DNA of 7,353 bases from an uncultured Ideonella sp. (GCA_946479475.1 CAMLGG010000261.1:1-7353), one strand, 5' to 3'; positions 1-6,766 are shown, counted from the first letter of the stretch. The notes: generated by a model from the sequence alone, not told the origin. Made by a program: numbers and translations.

Positions 1-303
<303 letters not shown>

Positions 304-308
304 AGACC

Positions 309-428
309 ATGGCCAGGCTCACGCCCGAACAGCAACGCGCGAACCGCCGCCTGGCCTGGATCCTGGCGTCGGTGGCGCTGGTGTTCGGCATCGGCTTCGT
401 GGCCAAGGTGGTGCTTCTCGGCCGCTGA
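309..428 (+). CDS. small single-pass cytochrome oxidase assembly protein (39 aa)
   Basis: A 39-residue protein starting MARLTPEQQRANRRLAWILA. It has a charged, Arg-rich N-terminus (residues 1-14), one hydrophobic helix (about 16-37) and a C-terminal GR. By the positive-inside rule, the N-terminus should face the cytoplasm. It lies between ctaD and ctaG in the same direction, 5 bases after the ctaD stop and 30 bases before ctaG. Proteins of this size and position in Burkholderiales are usually annotated 'cytochrome oxidase small assembly protein'. The exact role is not established here; help with subunit I maturation or with CtaG is inferred from position. An in-frame ATG at 219 lies inside ctaD and would give a 69-residue version, but 309 gives the family-like N-terminus. 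No strong Shine-Dalgarno is seen, so translation is probably coupled to ctaD. Confidence 0.85.
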   Translation: MARLTPEQQRANRRLAWILASVALVFGIGFVAKVVLLGR

Positions 429-458
429 CGCGGCCCAGGCAGCAGGTCGGCGTCTCGC

Positions 459-1073
459 ATGAAGTTCAACTGGCCCTCGGCACTGGCGCGGCGCGATCAC
501 CGGCAGATGGTGGCGAAGCTGCTCGTCGTCGTCGTCGCCATGTCGGCGTTCGGCTACGCCCTGGTGCCGCTGTACAAGCACATCTGCGAGGCGCTCGGCA
601 TCAATGTCCTGAGCCTGGGCGAGAACGGCGGCAAGCGCGAGCGGCCTGCCAACACGCAGGTCGACACCTCCCGCAGCATCACGGTCGAGTTCGATGCCAA
701 TGCCCGTGGCCCGTGGGATTTCAAGCCGGCAGTCGCCTCGGTGCAGGTTCATCCGGGCGAGATGGCCACGGTGATGTACGAGTTCCGCAACCGGCAGGAC
801 CGCACCATGGCCGCGCAGGCCATCGCCAGCTATGCGCCGCACCAGGCCGCGGCGCATTTCAACAAGCTCGAGTGTTTCTGCTTCAACGAGTACACGCTCA
901 AGCCGGGCGAGGCGAAGCAGTGGCCGGTCGTCTTCTACGTGGATTCCAAGCTGCCGAAGGACGTCACCACCATCACGCTGTCCTACACCTTCTTCGAGGT
1001 GGGCGGCAAGGTGCCGCCGGCGCCGGCCACCAATGCCGCGACCTCGGCCGTCGCGGAGGCACCGAAGTCATGA
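459..1073 (+). CDS. ctaG: cytochrome c oxidase assembly protein CtaG (Cox11), CuB copper chaperone
   Basis: A 204-residue member of the Cox11/CtaG family, which inserts copper into the CuB site of subunit I from the periplasmic side of the inner membrane. A short cytoplasmic N-terminus is followed by one transmembrane helix (about residues 18-38), then a periplasmic immunoglobulin-like domain. The hallmark copper-binding CFCF motif is at residues 139-142, within HFNKLECFCFNEYTLKPGE. A third Cys, C43, sits just after the membrane helix in PLYKHICE, matching the third conserved Cys of the family. The length is normal. The C-terminus is Ala/Pro-rich. A weak CAGG (443-446) precedes the ATG. The stop overlaps the start of the next gene (ATGA at 1070-1073), which suggests translational coupling. 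The position beside ctaD fits its client. Confidence 0.97.
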   Translation: MKFNWPSALARRDHRQMVAKLLVVVVAMSAFGYALVPLYKHICEALGINVLSLGENGGKRERPANTQVDTSRSITVEFDANARGPWDFKPAVASVQVHPGEMATVMYEFRNRQDRTMAAQAIASYAPHQAAAHFNKLECFCFNEYTLKPGEAKQWPVVFYVDSKLPKDVTTITLSYTFFEVGGKVPPAPATNAATSAVAEAPKS

Positions 1074-1315
1074 GCGAACCGCGGGATGAAGACGGGCTGC
1101 GTGCCGCCGTCGGCCGCAAAGGGTCCTTCCTGGGGACGCTGCGCGCGGTTGCCTGGTCCTTCCTGGGCATCCGCAAGGGCAAGGGCTACGAGGAGGACGT
1201 CTCCCAGCTCAACCCCGTCCACGTCATCGTCGCCGGCGTGATCGGCGCGGTGGTGTTCGTGCTGCTGCTGATCGTCCTGGTCAAATGGATCATCGGCAGC
1301 GGCGTCGCCACCTGA
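1070..1315 (+). CDS. DUF2970 family small membrane protein
   Basis: An 81-residue protein of the DUF2970 type. The N-terminal half (1-50) is soluble and basic, with the conserved-looking segment FLGTLRAVAWSFLGIRKGKG (residues 20-39) and then EEDVSQLNPVHVI. One hydrophobic helix (about 52-75) ends in VKWIIGSGVAT. The ATG overlaps the ctaG stop by four bases, and a good GGAGG lies at 1055-1059, ten bases upstream, which supports this start. The function is unknown. In betaproteobacteria this family commonly sits between ctaG and ctaE, so a role in oxidase assembly or stability is a reasonable inference without direct proof. The frame stays open far upstream as a shadow of ctaG; that extension is not real. 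Confidence 0.88.
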   Translation: MSEPRDEDGLRAAVGRKGSFLGTLRAVAWSFLGIRKGKGYEEDVSQLNPVHVIVAGVIGAVVFVLLLIVLVKWIIGSGVAT

Positions 1316-1357
1316 AAACACAACACGCGCAACATTAGGTTCGAGGAGCACACCAAC
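1316..1357 (+). promoter_or_regulatory. A/C-rich leader and ribosome binding site of ctaE
   Basis: This 42-base gap is distinctly A/C-rich compared with the GC-rich genes around it (AAAACACAACACGCGCAACA at its start). It contains GAGGAG at 1343-1348, nine bases before the ctaE ATG, the best Shine-Dalgarno in the window. Such a site fits strong translation of a structural subunit. No convincing -35/-10 pair is visible, so an internal promoter is possible but unsupported. Confidence 0.6.
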
Positions 1358-2242
1358 ATGTCCGCAGCGAGCAACCACGGGGCAGCGCCCTACTACTTCG
1401 TGCCCGCGCCGTCGCGCCATCCGGCCACGGCCGCGCTCGGCCTGTTCTTCGTCATCCTGGGCGCGGGGCAGTGGGTCAACGGCCACACCTGGGGTGCCTA
1501 CTCGCTGCTCGCCGGCCTGGTGATCTGGCTCGGTACCCTGTTCTTCTGGTTCAGGGATGCCATCGGCGAAAGCGAAGGCGGCCAGTACTCGCAGCGGATC
1601 GACATCTCGTTCCGCTGGAGCATGAGCTGGTTCATCTTCTCGGAGGTGATGTTCTTCGCCGCCTTCTTCGGCGCGCTGTTCTGGGCCCGCATCTACTCCG
1701 TGCCTTCGCTCGGCAGCCTGGAGAACCAGCTTCTGTGGCCCGACTTCAAGGCCGTCTGGCCCAGCGTCGCGGCGGGCGCCACCGCCTCGCCCGCCGGCAC
1801 GATCGCGCCGTTCAGCACCATGGGTCCCTGGCCGATCCCGACGCTGAACACCGCGATCCTGCTGACCTCCGGCGCGACGCTGACGATCGCGCACCACGCC
1901 CTGATCGCCGCCCATCGCTCCAAGGCGGTGTTCTGGATGTGGATCACGGTCCTGCTGGGGATCACCTTCCTCGGCTTCCAGGCCTACGAGTACATCCACG
2001 CCTACCACGAGCTGAACCTGAAGCTGACCTCGGGCATCTACGGCTCGACCTTCTTCATGCTGACCGGCTTCCACGGCTTCCATGTGTTCGTCGGCATGCT
2101 CATGCTGCTGTTCATCACGATCCGGCTGGCCAAGGGCCATTTCACGCCGACGCGGCATTTCGGCTTCGAAGGGGCGGCGTGGTACTGGCACTTCGTCGAC
2201 GTGGTCTGGCTCGGCCTGTACGTCGTGGTGTACTGGCTCTGA
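1358..2242 (+). CDS. ctaE: cytochrome c oxidase subunit III
   Basis: A 294-residue subunit III of aa3-type oxidase, a core inner-membrane subunit that stabilises subunit I and helps keep proton uptake active. About seven hydrophobic segments are visible, as expected. Family motifs include WFIFSEVMFFAAFFGALFWA (91-110), with the conserved membrane Glu at E96. Others are TLNTAILLTSGATLTIAHHA (162-181), FQAYEYIHA (207-215), TGFHGFHVFVG (236-246) and the C-terminal AWYWHFVDVVWLGLY (274-288). A loop around 112-160 is Pro/Ala-rich, as is usual in betaproteobacterial members. The start is set by GAGGAG nine bases upstream. It is the last gene of the first + run, and a strong terminator lies just after it. 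The length is typical and no key element is missing. Confidence 0.98.
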   Translation: MSAASNHGAAPYYFVPAPSRHPATAALGLFFVILGAGQWVNGHTWGAYSLLAGLVIWLGTLFFWFRDAIGESEGGQYSQRIDISFRWSMSWFIFSEVMFFAAFFGALFWARIYSVPSLGSLENQLLWPDFKAVWPSVAAGATASPAGTIAPFSTMGPWPIPTLNTAILLTSGATLTIAHHALIAAHRSKAVFWMWITVLLGITFLGFQAYEYIHAYHELNLKLTSGIYGSTFFMLTGFHGFHVFVGMLMLLFITIRLAKGHFTPTRHFGFEGAAWYWHFVDVVWLGLYVVVYWL

Positions 2243-2273
2243 GCCTCGGGCGCCGTGGCGCCTCATGAACCAT

Positions 2274-2304
2274 GAAGCGCCGCTGACTGCGGCGCTTCGC
2301 TTTT
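2274..2304 (+). terminator. rho-independent terminator after ctaE
   Basis: A perfect 10-bp inverted repeat, GAAGCGCCGC (2274-2283) and GCGGCGCTTC (2289-2298), encloses the loop TGACT. It is followed by GC and TTTT (2301-2304). It starts 31 bases after the ctaE stop. The T-run is on the + side only, so it should stop transcripts coming from ctaE. The opposite side lacks a T-run, so it is a weak candidate for ending the convergent small gene. Confidence 0.85.
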
Positions 2305-2319
2305 CAGGCAACGGCCGGG

Positions 2320-2559
2320 CTACTTCAGGGGCAAGCCGGAAGGCTGGATCCAGCCGAGCGAGTAGGCCAGCAGGATGAGCAGGAACAAGGCGATGGAAAG
2401 GCCCACTCGTAGCGCGAGCGCCCATGCCATTCGCTTGTCGCGTGAGGGCTGTCCACTGCCGTCGGCGGCGTCGGTGCCCTTGCGGCGCACCATGAACAGG
2501 CCTGCGCTGCCGAGCGCCGCGACGATGGCCAGCAGCGCCAGCACGATGAACACCTTCAT
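2320..2559 (-). CDS. twin transmembrane protein (DUF2909 type), 79 aa
   Basis: A 79-residue protein with two membrane helices (about residues 3-24 and 47-68). They are joined by a polar, charged loop (RRKGTDAADGSGQPSRDKR, 25-43), which should be cytoplasmic by the positive-inside rule. The C-terminus is short (GWIQPSGLPLK). It resembles the DUF2909 'twin transmembrane protein' family, often found beside ctaE and SURF1 in Burkholderiales. The function is unknown, and an oxidase link rests on location only. It is the only gene in the cox cluster on the - strand: convergent with ctaE and divergent from SURF1. The start at 2559 gives a compact membrane protein with no extra N-terminal residues. 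Only a distant GTGG-type sequence precedes it, so the ribosome site is weak. Confidence 0.85.
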   Translation of the reverse strand: MKVFIVLALLAIVAALGSAGLFMVRRKGTDAADGSGQPSRDKRMAWALALRVGLSIALFLLILLAYSLGWIQPSGLPLK

Positions 2560-2612
2560 GCGGGCAGATTATTCCACCCGCCCCTCGAGACTCCGGCGAT
2601 GAAGACCGGGCC
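2560..2612. promoter_or_regulatory. divergent intergenic region, possible promoter(s)
   Basis: These 53 bases separate the start of the - strand twin-transmembrane gene from the start of SURF1. A terminator follows ctaE and the genes here diverge, so a promoter for the second + run could lie here or inside the - strand gene. A short AT-rich patch (AGATTATT, 2566-2573) stands out. I see no convincing -35/-10 pair, so this is an inference from gene layout. Confidence 0.3.
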
Positions 2613-3353
2613 ATGGACGATCGCCACACTTCGCCGCATCGCCGCTTCGTGATCCTCGCCGCCGCGCTGCTGACCATGGCGGTCACGGCGCGGCTGGGCT
2701 GGTGGCAGCTCGACCGGGCAGCGCAGAAGGAGTCGCTGCAGGCCGCCATGGCGTCGCAGGCGGCCGCGCCGGCGCTGTCACCGCATGAGTTGCCCGCCAG
2801 CGAGGCGCAGGCCGAGCAGCAGCTCTATCGCCGCATCACGCTGAAGGGCACGTGGCTGCCGCAGCACACGATCTACCTCGACAACCGGCAGATGCAGGGC
2901 CGGCCCGGCTTCTTCGTCCTCACGCCCTTGAAGCTTCCGCGCGGCGACGCCGTGCTGGTCCAGCGCGGCTGGCTGCCCCGGAACATGGCCGAGCGCACGC
3001 GCATCGCCCCGTATGACACGCCGCAGGGCGAGGTCGAGGTGCAAGGCCGCATCGCCCCTTGGCCGTCGCGGCTGGCGTCCCTGGGGACCGAGTCCGCCGG
3101 GCCGATCCGGCAGAATCTCGACTTCGCCGACTACGCCGCCGCAACGCAGCTGGCGCTGCGGCCGCTGTCCGTGACCGAGCTGGCCCAGCCGGGCAAAGCC
3201 GGGGACGGCCTGCTGCGCGAATGGCCGCTGCCGGCCGTCGACGTGGCCAAGCACTACGGCTACGCCGCGCAGTGGTTCGCCTTCTGCGCCCTCACTGCAG
3301 GACTCTATGTCTGGTTCCAACTCATCCGGCCCCGTCGCGGCGCCCGCGCCTGA
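2613..3353 (+). CDS. SURF1 family cytochrome oxidase biogenesis protein
   Basis: A 246-residue SURF1/Shy1 family protein. In bacteria this family binds heme A and helps insert it into subunit I. The architecture is the usual one: an N-terminal membrane helix (about 11-28), a periplasmic domain and a C-terminal helix (about 219-238). The signature GWWQLDRAAQKE is at 29-40. YLDNRQMQGRPGFFVLTPL follows at about 88-106 and VLVQRGWLP at 114-122. The C-terminal HYGYAAQWFAF segment starts at H214, the conserved His region before the last helix. The length is typical. An ATG at 2599 is out of frame, so 2613 is the first plausible start. It is probably the first gene of the second + run. Its 3' end overlaps the next gene if that gene uses its upstream start. 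Confidence 0.95.
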   Translation: MDDRHTSPHRRFVILAAALLTMAVTARLGWWQLDRAAQKESLQAAMASQAAAPALSPHELPASEAQAEQQLYRRITLKGTWLPQHTIYLDNRQMQGRPGFFVLTPLKLPRGDAVLVQRGWLPRNMAERTRIAPYDTPQGEVEVQGRIAPWPSRLASLGTESAGPIRQNLDFADYAAATQLALRPLSVTELAQPGKAGDGLLREWPLPAVDVAKHYGYAAQWFAFCALTAGLYVWFQLIRPRRGARA

Positions 3354-4020
3354 TCCGGTCGCGATGACCGTCCACAGCAGCCCCTCGCCGCTGCTGCCCG
3401 CCGGCGAACGCCGGCGCCGCGGCGGCCGCTTCACGGCCCTGCTGGTCCTGCTGGCGTGCGCTGCGCCGGTGATCGTCTCGTACTTCACCTACTACGTCTG
3501 GCGGCCGAGCGGGCGCAACAACTACGCGGACCTGGTCCAACCCACCCGTTCGATCCCCGAAGGGCTCGGCCTGCGCACGCTGGAGGGCAAACCCGTCGCC
3601 AGCACGTCGCTCAAGGGCCAGTGGCTGCTGGTGGTCGTGGCCGGCGGGCAGTGCGACAAGGCTTGCGAGGACCACCTCTACACCCAGCGCCAGTTGCGGG
3701 AGATGACGGGCCGCGACCGCGATCGCATCGACCGGGTCTGGCTGGTGGACGACGACGCACCGCTGCGCCCGCCGATCGCCCAGGCCATGGCCACGGGCGA
3801 TGCGCCGGCAACCGTCCTGCGCGCACCGCGCGAAGCGCTCGCCCAATGGCTGCAGCCGGCGCCCGGCCAGGCCCTGGAGGACCACCTCTACCTGGTCGAC
3901 CCGATGGGCGAATGGATGATGCGGGCACCGGCGGTCCTGGATCCGAAGCGCTTCCACAAGGACCTGGACCGCCTGCTGCGCGCCTCCGCCTTCTGGGACC
4001 GCCCCGGCAGGGAGCGTTGA
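3307..4020 (+). CDS. membrane-anchored SCO-like CxxxC protein of unknown function
   Basis: A 237-residue protein I cannot name. It has a Pro/Ser-rich, then Arg-rich N-terminus (1-41), one membrane helix (about 42-63) and a soluble domain that should be periplasmic. The segment from LEGKPV (92) to CDKAC (116-120) aligns without gaps to the same region of the SCO protein encoded at 6104-6709, including KG before a beta strand and QC at the motif. A later LYLVDPMGEW (195-204) resembles the SCO strand FVFDPQGRV. H193 lies five residues before D198. In the SCO protein the metal-ligand His is eight residues before the Asp, so the His may not be equivalent. Thioredoxin/SCO fold and redox or copper handling are inferred. 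The start is uncertain: ATG 3307 has AGGA at 3299-3302 but overlaps SURF1 by 47 bases; ATG 3364 gives 218 residues without overlap but no clear Shine-Dalgarno. It ends 4 bases before ctaA. Confidence 0.82.
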   Translation: MSGSNSSGPVAAPAPDPVAMTVHSSPSPLLPAGERRRRGGRFTALLVLLACAAPVIVSYFTYYVWRPSGRNNYADLVQPTRSIPEGLGLRTLEGKPVASTSLKGQWLLVVVAGGQCDKACEDHLYTQRQLREMTGRDRDRIDRVWLVDDDAPLRPPIAQAMATGDAPATVLRAPREALAQWLQPAPGQALEDHLYLVDPMGEWMMRAPAVLDPKRFHKDLDRLLRASAFWDRPGRER

Positions 4021-4024
4021 GGGC

Positions 4025-5173
4025 ATGAACAGCGTCGCCCCGGTCGACTATTCGCCCGCGCTGGGCCTGCTGGCGCTGGCTTCGGGCCTGGCCTTGCTGC
4101 CGCTGGGCTGGTGGGCATGGCGCCAGCGTTCGGCCGGGCCTTCGGCCAAACGCGCCGCGCTGACCGTCCTGACGCTCTTCCTCACCTTCGACCTCGTGGT
4201 CTTCGGTGCCTTCACCCGCCTGACGGATTCCGGCCTGGGCTGCCCTGACTGGCCGGGCTGCTACGGCGAGTCGCATCCCTTTGCCGCCGGCGAGCAGATC
4301 GCTGCCGCCGAAGCGGCGCAGCCGACGGGGCCGGTCACGCGGCACAAGGCATGGATCGAGATGGTCCATCGCTACCTGGCGGGGGCGGTCGGCGCTCTCA
4401 TCCTGGTGATCGCCGCCATCAGCCTGAAGGCGAGGCGCGAGTTGCCGTTCTCGATCGCCTGGCCGCTGGTCACGCTGGCGTGGGTCATCGTGCAGGGCCT
4501 GTTCGGGCGCTATACGGTCACCTTGAAGCTCTATCCCGCGATCGTGACGCTGCACCTGCTGGGCGGGTTGATCCTGTTGGGGCTGCTGGCCTTCCAGGCC
4601 GAGCGGTATCGCGGGCGCTCCCTGGCCCTCGGCACGACGGCCCGCCCGCTGCTGGCGGCGGCGCTGCCCCTGTTGCTGGTGCAGGTGCTGCTGGGCGCGT
4701 GGGTCAGCACCAACTATGCGGTCCTGGCCTGCCGAGGCTTCCCGCAGTGCAACGGCGAATGGTGGCCGAGCGCGATGGATGCCGCGCAAGGCTTCACGGT
4801 GCTGCGCCACCTCGGCCGGGCCGGCGAAGGCGGCTTCCTGCCGGCCGAGGCGCTGGTCGCCATCCACTGGGCCCATCGCGTCTTCGCCGTGGTGCTGGCC
4901 GCCGCGCTCGTTTCGCTGGCCGTCGCGCTGTGGCGCCAGCCGGCCGATACCGCGCGCGCCGCAGCGCGCGCGCTGTTCTTCTTGACGGCCCTGCAGGTCG
5001 CCACAGGCGCCGCGAACGTCGTTCTGCACTGGCCGCTGGTCGCCGCGTTGATGCACACGGCGGGCGCTGCCGCGCTCGCCTGGCTGCTCGTGGCGCTCCA
5101 GGTGCGCGCATTCGCCGCGCCCGTTGCAGCGCCCTCCGCCGCGGCCGCGCCGCACAGCGTCACCTCACCATGA
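4025..5173 (+). CDS. ctaA: heme A synthase (Cox15/CtaA)
   Basis: A 382-residue inner-membrane heme A synthase, which oxidises the C8 methyl of heme O to a formyl group, the last step of heme A synthesis. About eight hydrophobic helices are visible in two half-repeats. Putative heme-ligand His residues are H115 (in [11 protein letters not shown]), H177 (in VTLHLLGGL), H281 or H284 (in IHWAHRVFA) and H344 (in LMHTAGA). E112 beside H115 is the conserved acidic residue. Extracytoplasmic loop Cys pairs are present: C73/C79 in [10 protein letters not shown] and C236/C242 in [15 protein letters not shown] (4009-4014) lies ten bases before the ATG. Its stop overlaps the ctaB start by four bases (ATGA), coupling the two heme A enzymes. 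The C-terminal 20 residues are an Ala/Pro-rich tail. Confidence 0.96.
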   Translation: MNSVAPVDYSPALGLLALASGLALLPLGWWAWRQRSAGPSAKRAALTVLTLFLTFDLVVFGAFTRLTDSGLGCPDWPGCYGESHPFAAGEQIAAAEAAQPTGPVTRHKAWIEMVHRYLAGAVGALILVIAAISLKARRELPFSIAWPLVTLAWVIVQGLFGRYTVTLKLYPAIVTLHLLGGLILLGLLAFQAERYRGRSLALGTTARPLLAAALPLLLVQVLLGAWVSTNYAVLACRGFPQCNGEWWPSAMDAAQGFTVLRHLGRAGEGGFLPAEALVAIHWAHRVFAVVLAAALVSLAVALWRQPADTARAAARALFFLTALQVATGAANVVLHWPLVAALMHTAGAAALAWLLVALQVRAFAAPVAAPSAAAAPHSVTSP

Positions 5174-6084
5174 ACTCGATCGTGTCCACGACCGCCTTGT
5201 CACCTTCCCATCCTCCCCGCTGGTCGCAGTACCTGGCACTGACCAAGCCCCGGGTGGTGCAGCTCATCGTCTTCTGCGCCGTGATCGGCATGCTGCTGGC
5301 CAGCCCGGGCTGGCCGGACTGGCGGATCGTGATCGCCGCGACGGCGGGCATCTGGCTGGTGGCCAGCGCCGCGGCCGCCTTCAACTGCCTGGTCGAGCGC
5401 GAGATCGATCGCCGCATGAAGCGAACCGCCTGGCGGCCGACGGCGCAGGGCGAGCTCGCCGATCGCCACACGCTGGCCTTCTCGCTGCTGCTGTGCGCGC
5501 TCGGCTGCGCGATCCTGTGGTTCTGGGTCAATCCGCTGACGATGCTGCTGACGCTGGCGACCTTCGTCGGCTACGCCGTGGTCTACACCGTCGTGCTCAA
5601 GCCACTGACGCCGCAGAACATCGTGATCGGCGGCGCTTCCGGCGCGATGCCACCGGTGCTGGGCTGGGCGGCGGTGCGTGGTGATGCCGGCCCGGAGGCC
5701 TGGCTCCTGTGCCTCATCATCTTCCTTTGGACGCCGCCGCACTTCTGGGCCCTGGCGCTGTACCGCGCCGAGGATTACGCGCGCGCCGGGCTGCCGATGC
5801 TGCCCGTGACCCACGGCGCCGAGTTCACCCGGCTGCACGTGTTCCTCTACACCATCGTGCTGTTCGCCGGTACCCTGCTGCCCTTCGTGTACGGCATGAG
5901 CGGCTGGATCTACCTTGTCGCCGCGGTGGCGCTCGGCGCCGCCTTCATCGTGTATGGATTCCGCCTGTGGCGCGACTATTCCGATACCCTGGCCCGCAAG
6001 ACCTTCCGCTTCTCGATCCTGCACCTGTCGCTGCTGTTCGCGGCGCTGCTGGTCGATCACTACCTGAGCCCTCTGCTGGCCTGA
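5170..6084 (+). CDS. ctaB: protoheme IX farnesyltransferase (heme O synthase)
   Basis: A 304-residue UbiA-superfamily prenyltransferase that adds farnesyl from farnesyl diphosphate to heme B, giving heme O, the substrate of CtaA. It is polytopic, with about eight to nine hydrophobic helices. LTKPRVVQL (24-32) is the usual first signature. The Mg-diphosphate motif is [19 protein letters not shown] (72-90): N72, E76, D80 and R85. Further motifs are [20 protein letters not shown], about residue 140 onward, and [20 protein letters not shown] in the second half. E76 stands where many family members have Asp. The start ATG overlaps the ctaA stop and has no Shine-Dalgarno, so translation is probably coupled. 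The frame is open far upstream as a shadow of ctaA and should not be extended. The SCO gene follows after 19 bases. Confidence 0.96.
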   Translation: MNSIVSTTALSPSHPPRWSQYLALTKPRVVQLIVFCAVIGMLLASPGWPDWRIVIAATAGIWLVASAAAAFNCLVEREIDRRMKRTAWRPTAQGELADRHTLAFSLLLCALGCAILWFWVNPLTMLLTLATFVGYAVVYTVVLKPLTPQNIVIGGASGAMPPVLGWAAVRGDAGPEAWLLCLIIFLWTPPHFWALALYRAEDYARAGLPMLPVTHGAEFTRLHVFLYTIVLFAGTLLPFVYGMSGWIYLVAAVALGAAFIVYGFRLWRDYSDTLARKTFRFSILHLSLLFAALLVDHYLSPLLA

Positions 6085-6103
6085 TCCCGAAAGTACACCG
6101 ACC

Positions 6104-6709
6104 ATGACGATTTCGCCCCTTCGCCGCCTGCTGGCGAGCTCCGTGGCCGCGTTGTTGCTCGCCGGCCTGGCGGCCTGCCAGAAGACGCCGCCCGCCTTCC
6201 AGGGCATAGACATCACCGGCGCCGACTACGCCCGCCAGCTGAACCTGACCGACGCCGACGGTCAGGCCCGCACCCTGGCCGATTTCAAGGGCAAGGTGGC
6301 CATCGTCTTCTTCGGCTACACGCAGTGCCCCGACGTCTGCCCGACGACGCTGTCCGAGATCGCGGCGGTGAAGAAGAAGCTCGGCGCCGAAGGCGACAAG
6401 GTGGTCGGTGTCTTCGTCACCATCGACCCCGAGCGGGACAGCGCGGCCGTGCTCAAGTCCTACGTCGGCAGCTTCGGCCCGGGATTCGTCGCGCTTCGCG
6501 GCAGCGTGGACCAGACCAAGGAGGTCGCGCGCGAATTCAAGGTCTTCTACGCCAAGGTGCCTGGTACCACCGACGGCAGCTACACCATGGACCACACCGC
6601 CAACTCGTTCGTCTTCGACCCGCAGGGCCGGGTCCGGCTCGCCGAGCGCTACGGCGCGGGCGCAGATGCCCTGGCCCAGGACGTGAAAGCCTTGCTCGAC
6701 GGCGCCTGA
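6104..6709 (+). CDS. SCO1/SenC family copper chaperone/thiol reductase, predicted lipoprotein
   Basis: A 201-residue SCO family protein. These bind copper and act in assembly of the CuA centre of oxidase subunit II, as copper donors or as thiol reductases. The N-terminus is a lipoprotein signal peptide: basic RR at 7-8, hydrophobic stretch 9-20, and lipobox LAAC ending at C25, so it is probably lipid-anchored on the periplasmic side. The thioredoxin-fold domain carries FFGYTQCPDVCPTTL, with copper ligands C75 and C79, and VFVTIDPERD (103-112). The third ligand, H164, is in YTMDHTANSFVFDPQG. All three ligands are present and the length is normal. No clear Shine-Dalgarno is seen, and it follows ctaB by 19 bases, so it is the likely last gene of the second + run. 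The CuA client, subunit II, would be encoded upstream of the window. Confidence 0.95.
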   Translation: MTISPLRRLLASSVAALLLAGLAACQKTPPAFQGIDITGADYARQLNLTDADGQARTLADFKGKVAIVFFGYTQCPDVCPTTLSEIAAVKKKLGAEGDKVVGVFVTIDPERDSAAVLKSYVGSFGPGFVALRGSVDQTKEVAREFKVFYAKVPGTTDGSYTMDHTANSFVFDPQGRVRLAERYGAGADALAQDVKALLDGA

Positions 6710-6722
6710 GCCCGTGAAGCGA

Positions 6723-6745
6723 GACGGCCCCGTGAAGGGGCCGTC
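6723..6745. terminator. GC-rich hairpin between the SCO gene and rpoH, probable transcription end
   Basis: A perfect 9-bp inverted repeat, GACGGCCCC (6723-6731) and GGGGCCGTC (6737-6745), has the loop GTGAA. It lies between the two convergent stops at 6709 and 6767. No T-run follows on either strand, so it is not a classical intrinsic terminator. It may protect 3' ends or assist termination in both directions. Confidence 0.5.
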
Positions 6746-6766
6746 GTCAATGAAGCAGGAGGCTCG

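Noticed and set aside
2249..2275. Small palindromes GGCGCC-GT-GGCGCC and TCATG-AAC-CATGA just before the ctaE terminator
   Set aside because: They are short, with small loops and no T-run. The adjacent 10-bp hairpin with TTTT explains termination better.
2566..2573. AT-rich patch AGATTATT as a -10 element for SURF1 or the - strand gene
   Set aside because: No matching -35 at proper spacing was seen on either strand, so it is only mentioned within the divergent region rather than called a promoter.
983..2749. 588-codon open frame on the - strand across ctaG, DUF2970, ctaE and SURF1
   Set aside because: It is antisense to well-recognised genes. Its composition (His/Asp/Gly/Arg/Gln-rich with no domain or helix pattern) is what GC-rich codon bias produces on the opposite strand.
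3611..5155. 514-codon open frame on the - strand over the SCO-like gene and ctaA
   Set aside because: It lies opposite two supported genes and is rich in Arg/Gly/Gln/Ala without recognisable motifs; a GC-bias shadow.
5200..6216. 338-codon open frame on the - strand over ctaB
   Set aside because: It is antisense to a gene with clear prenyltransferase motifs, and its own sequence shows no family signature.
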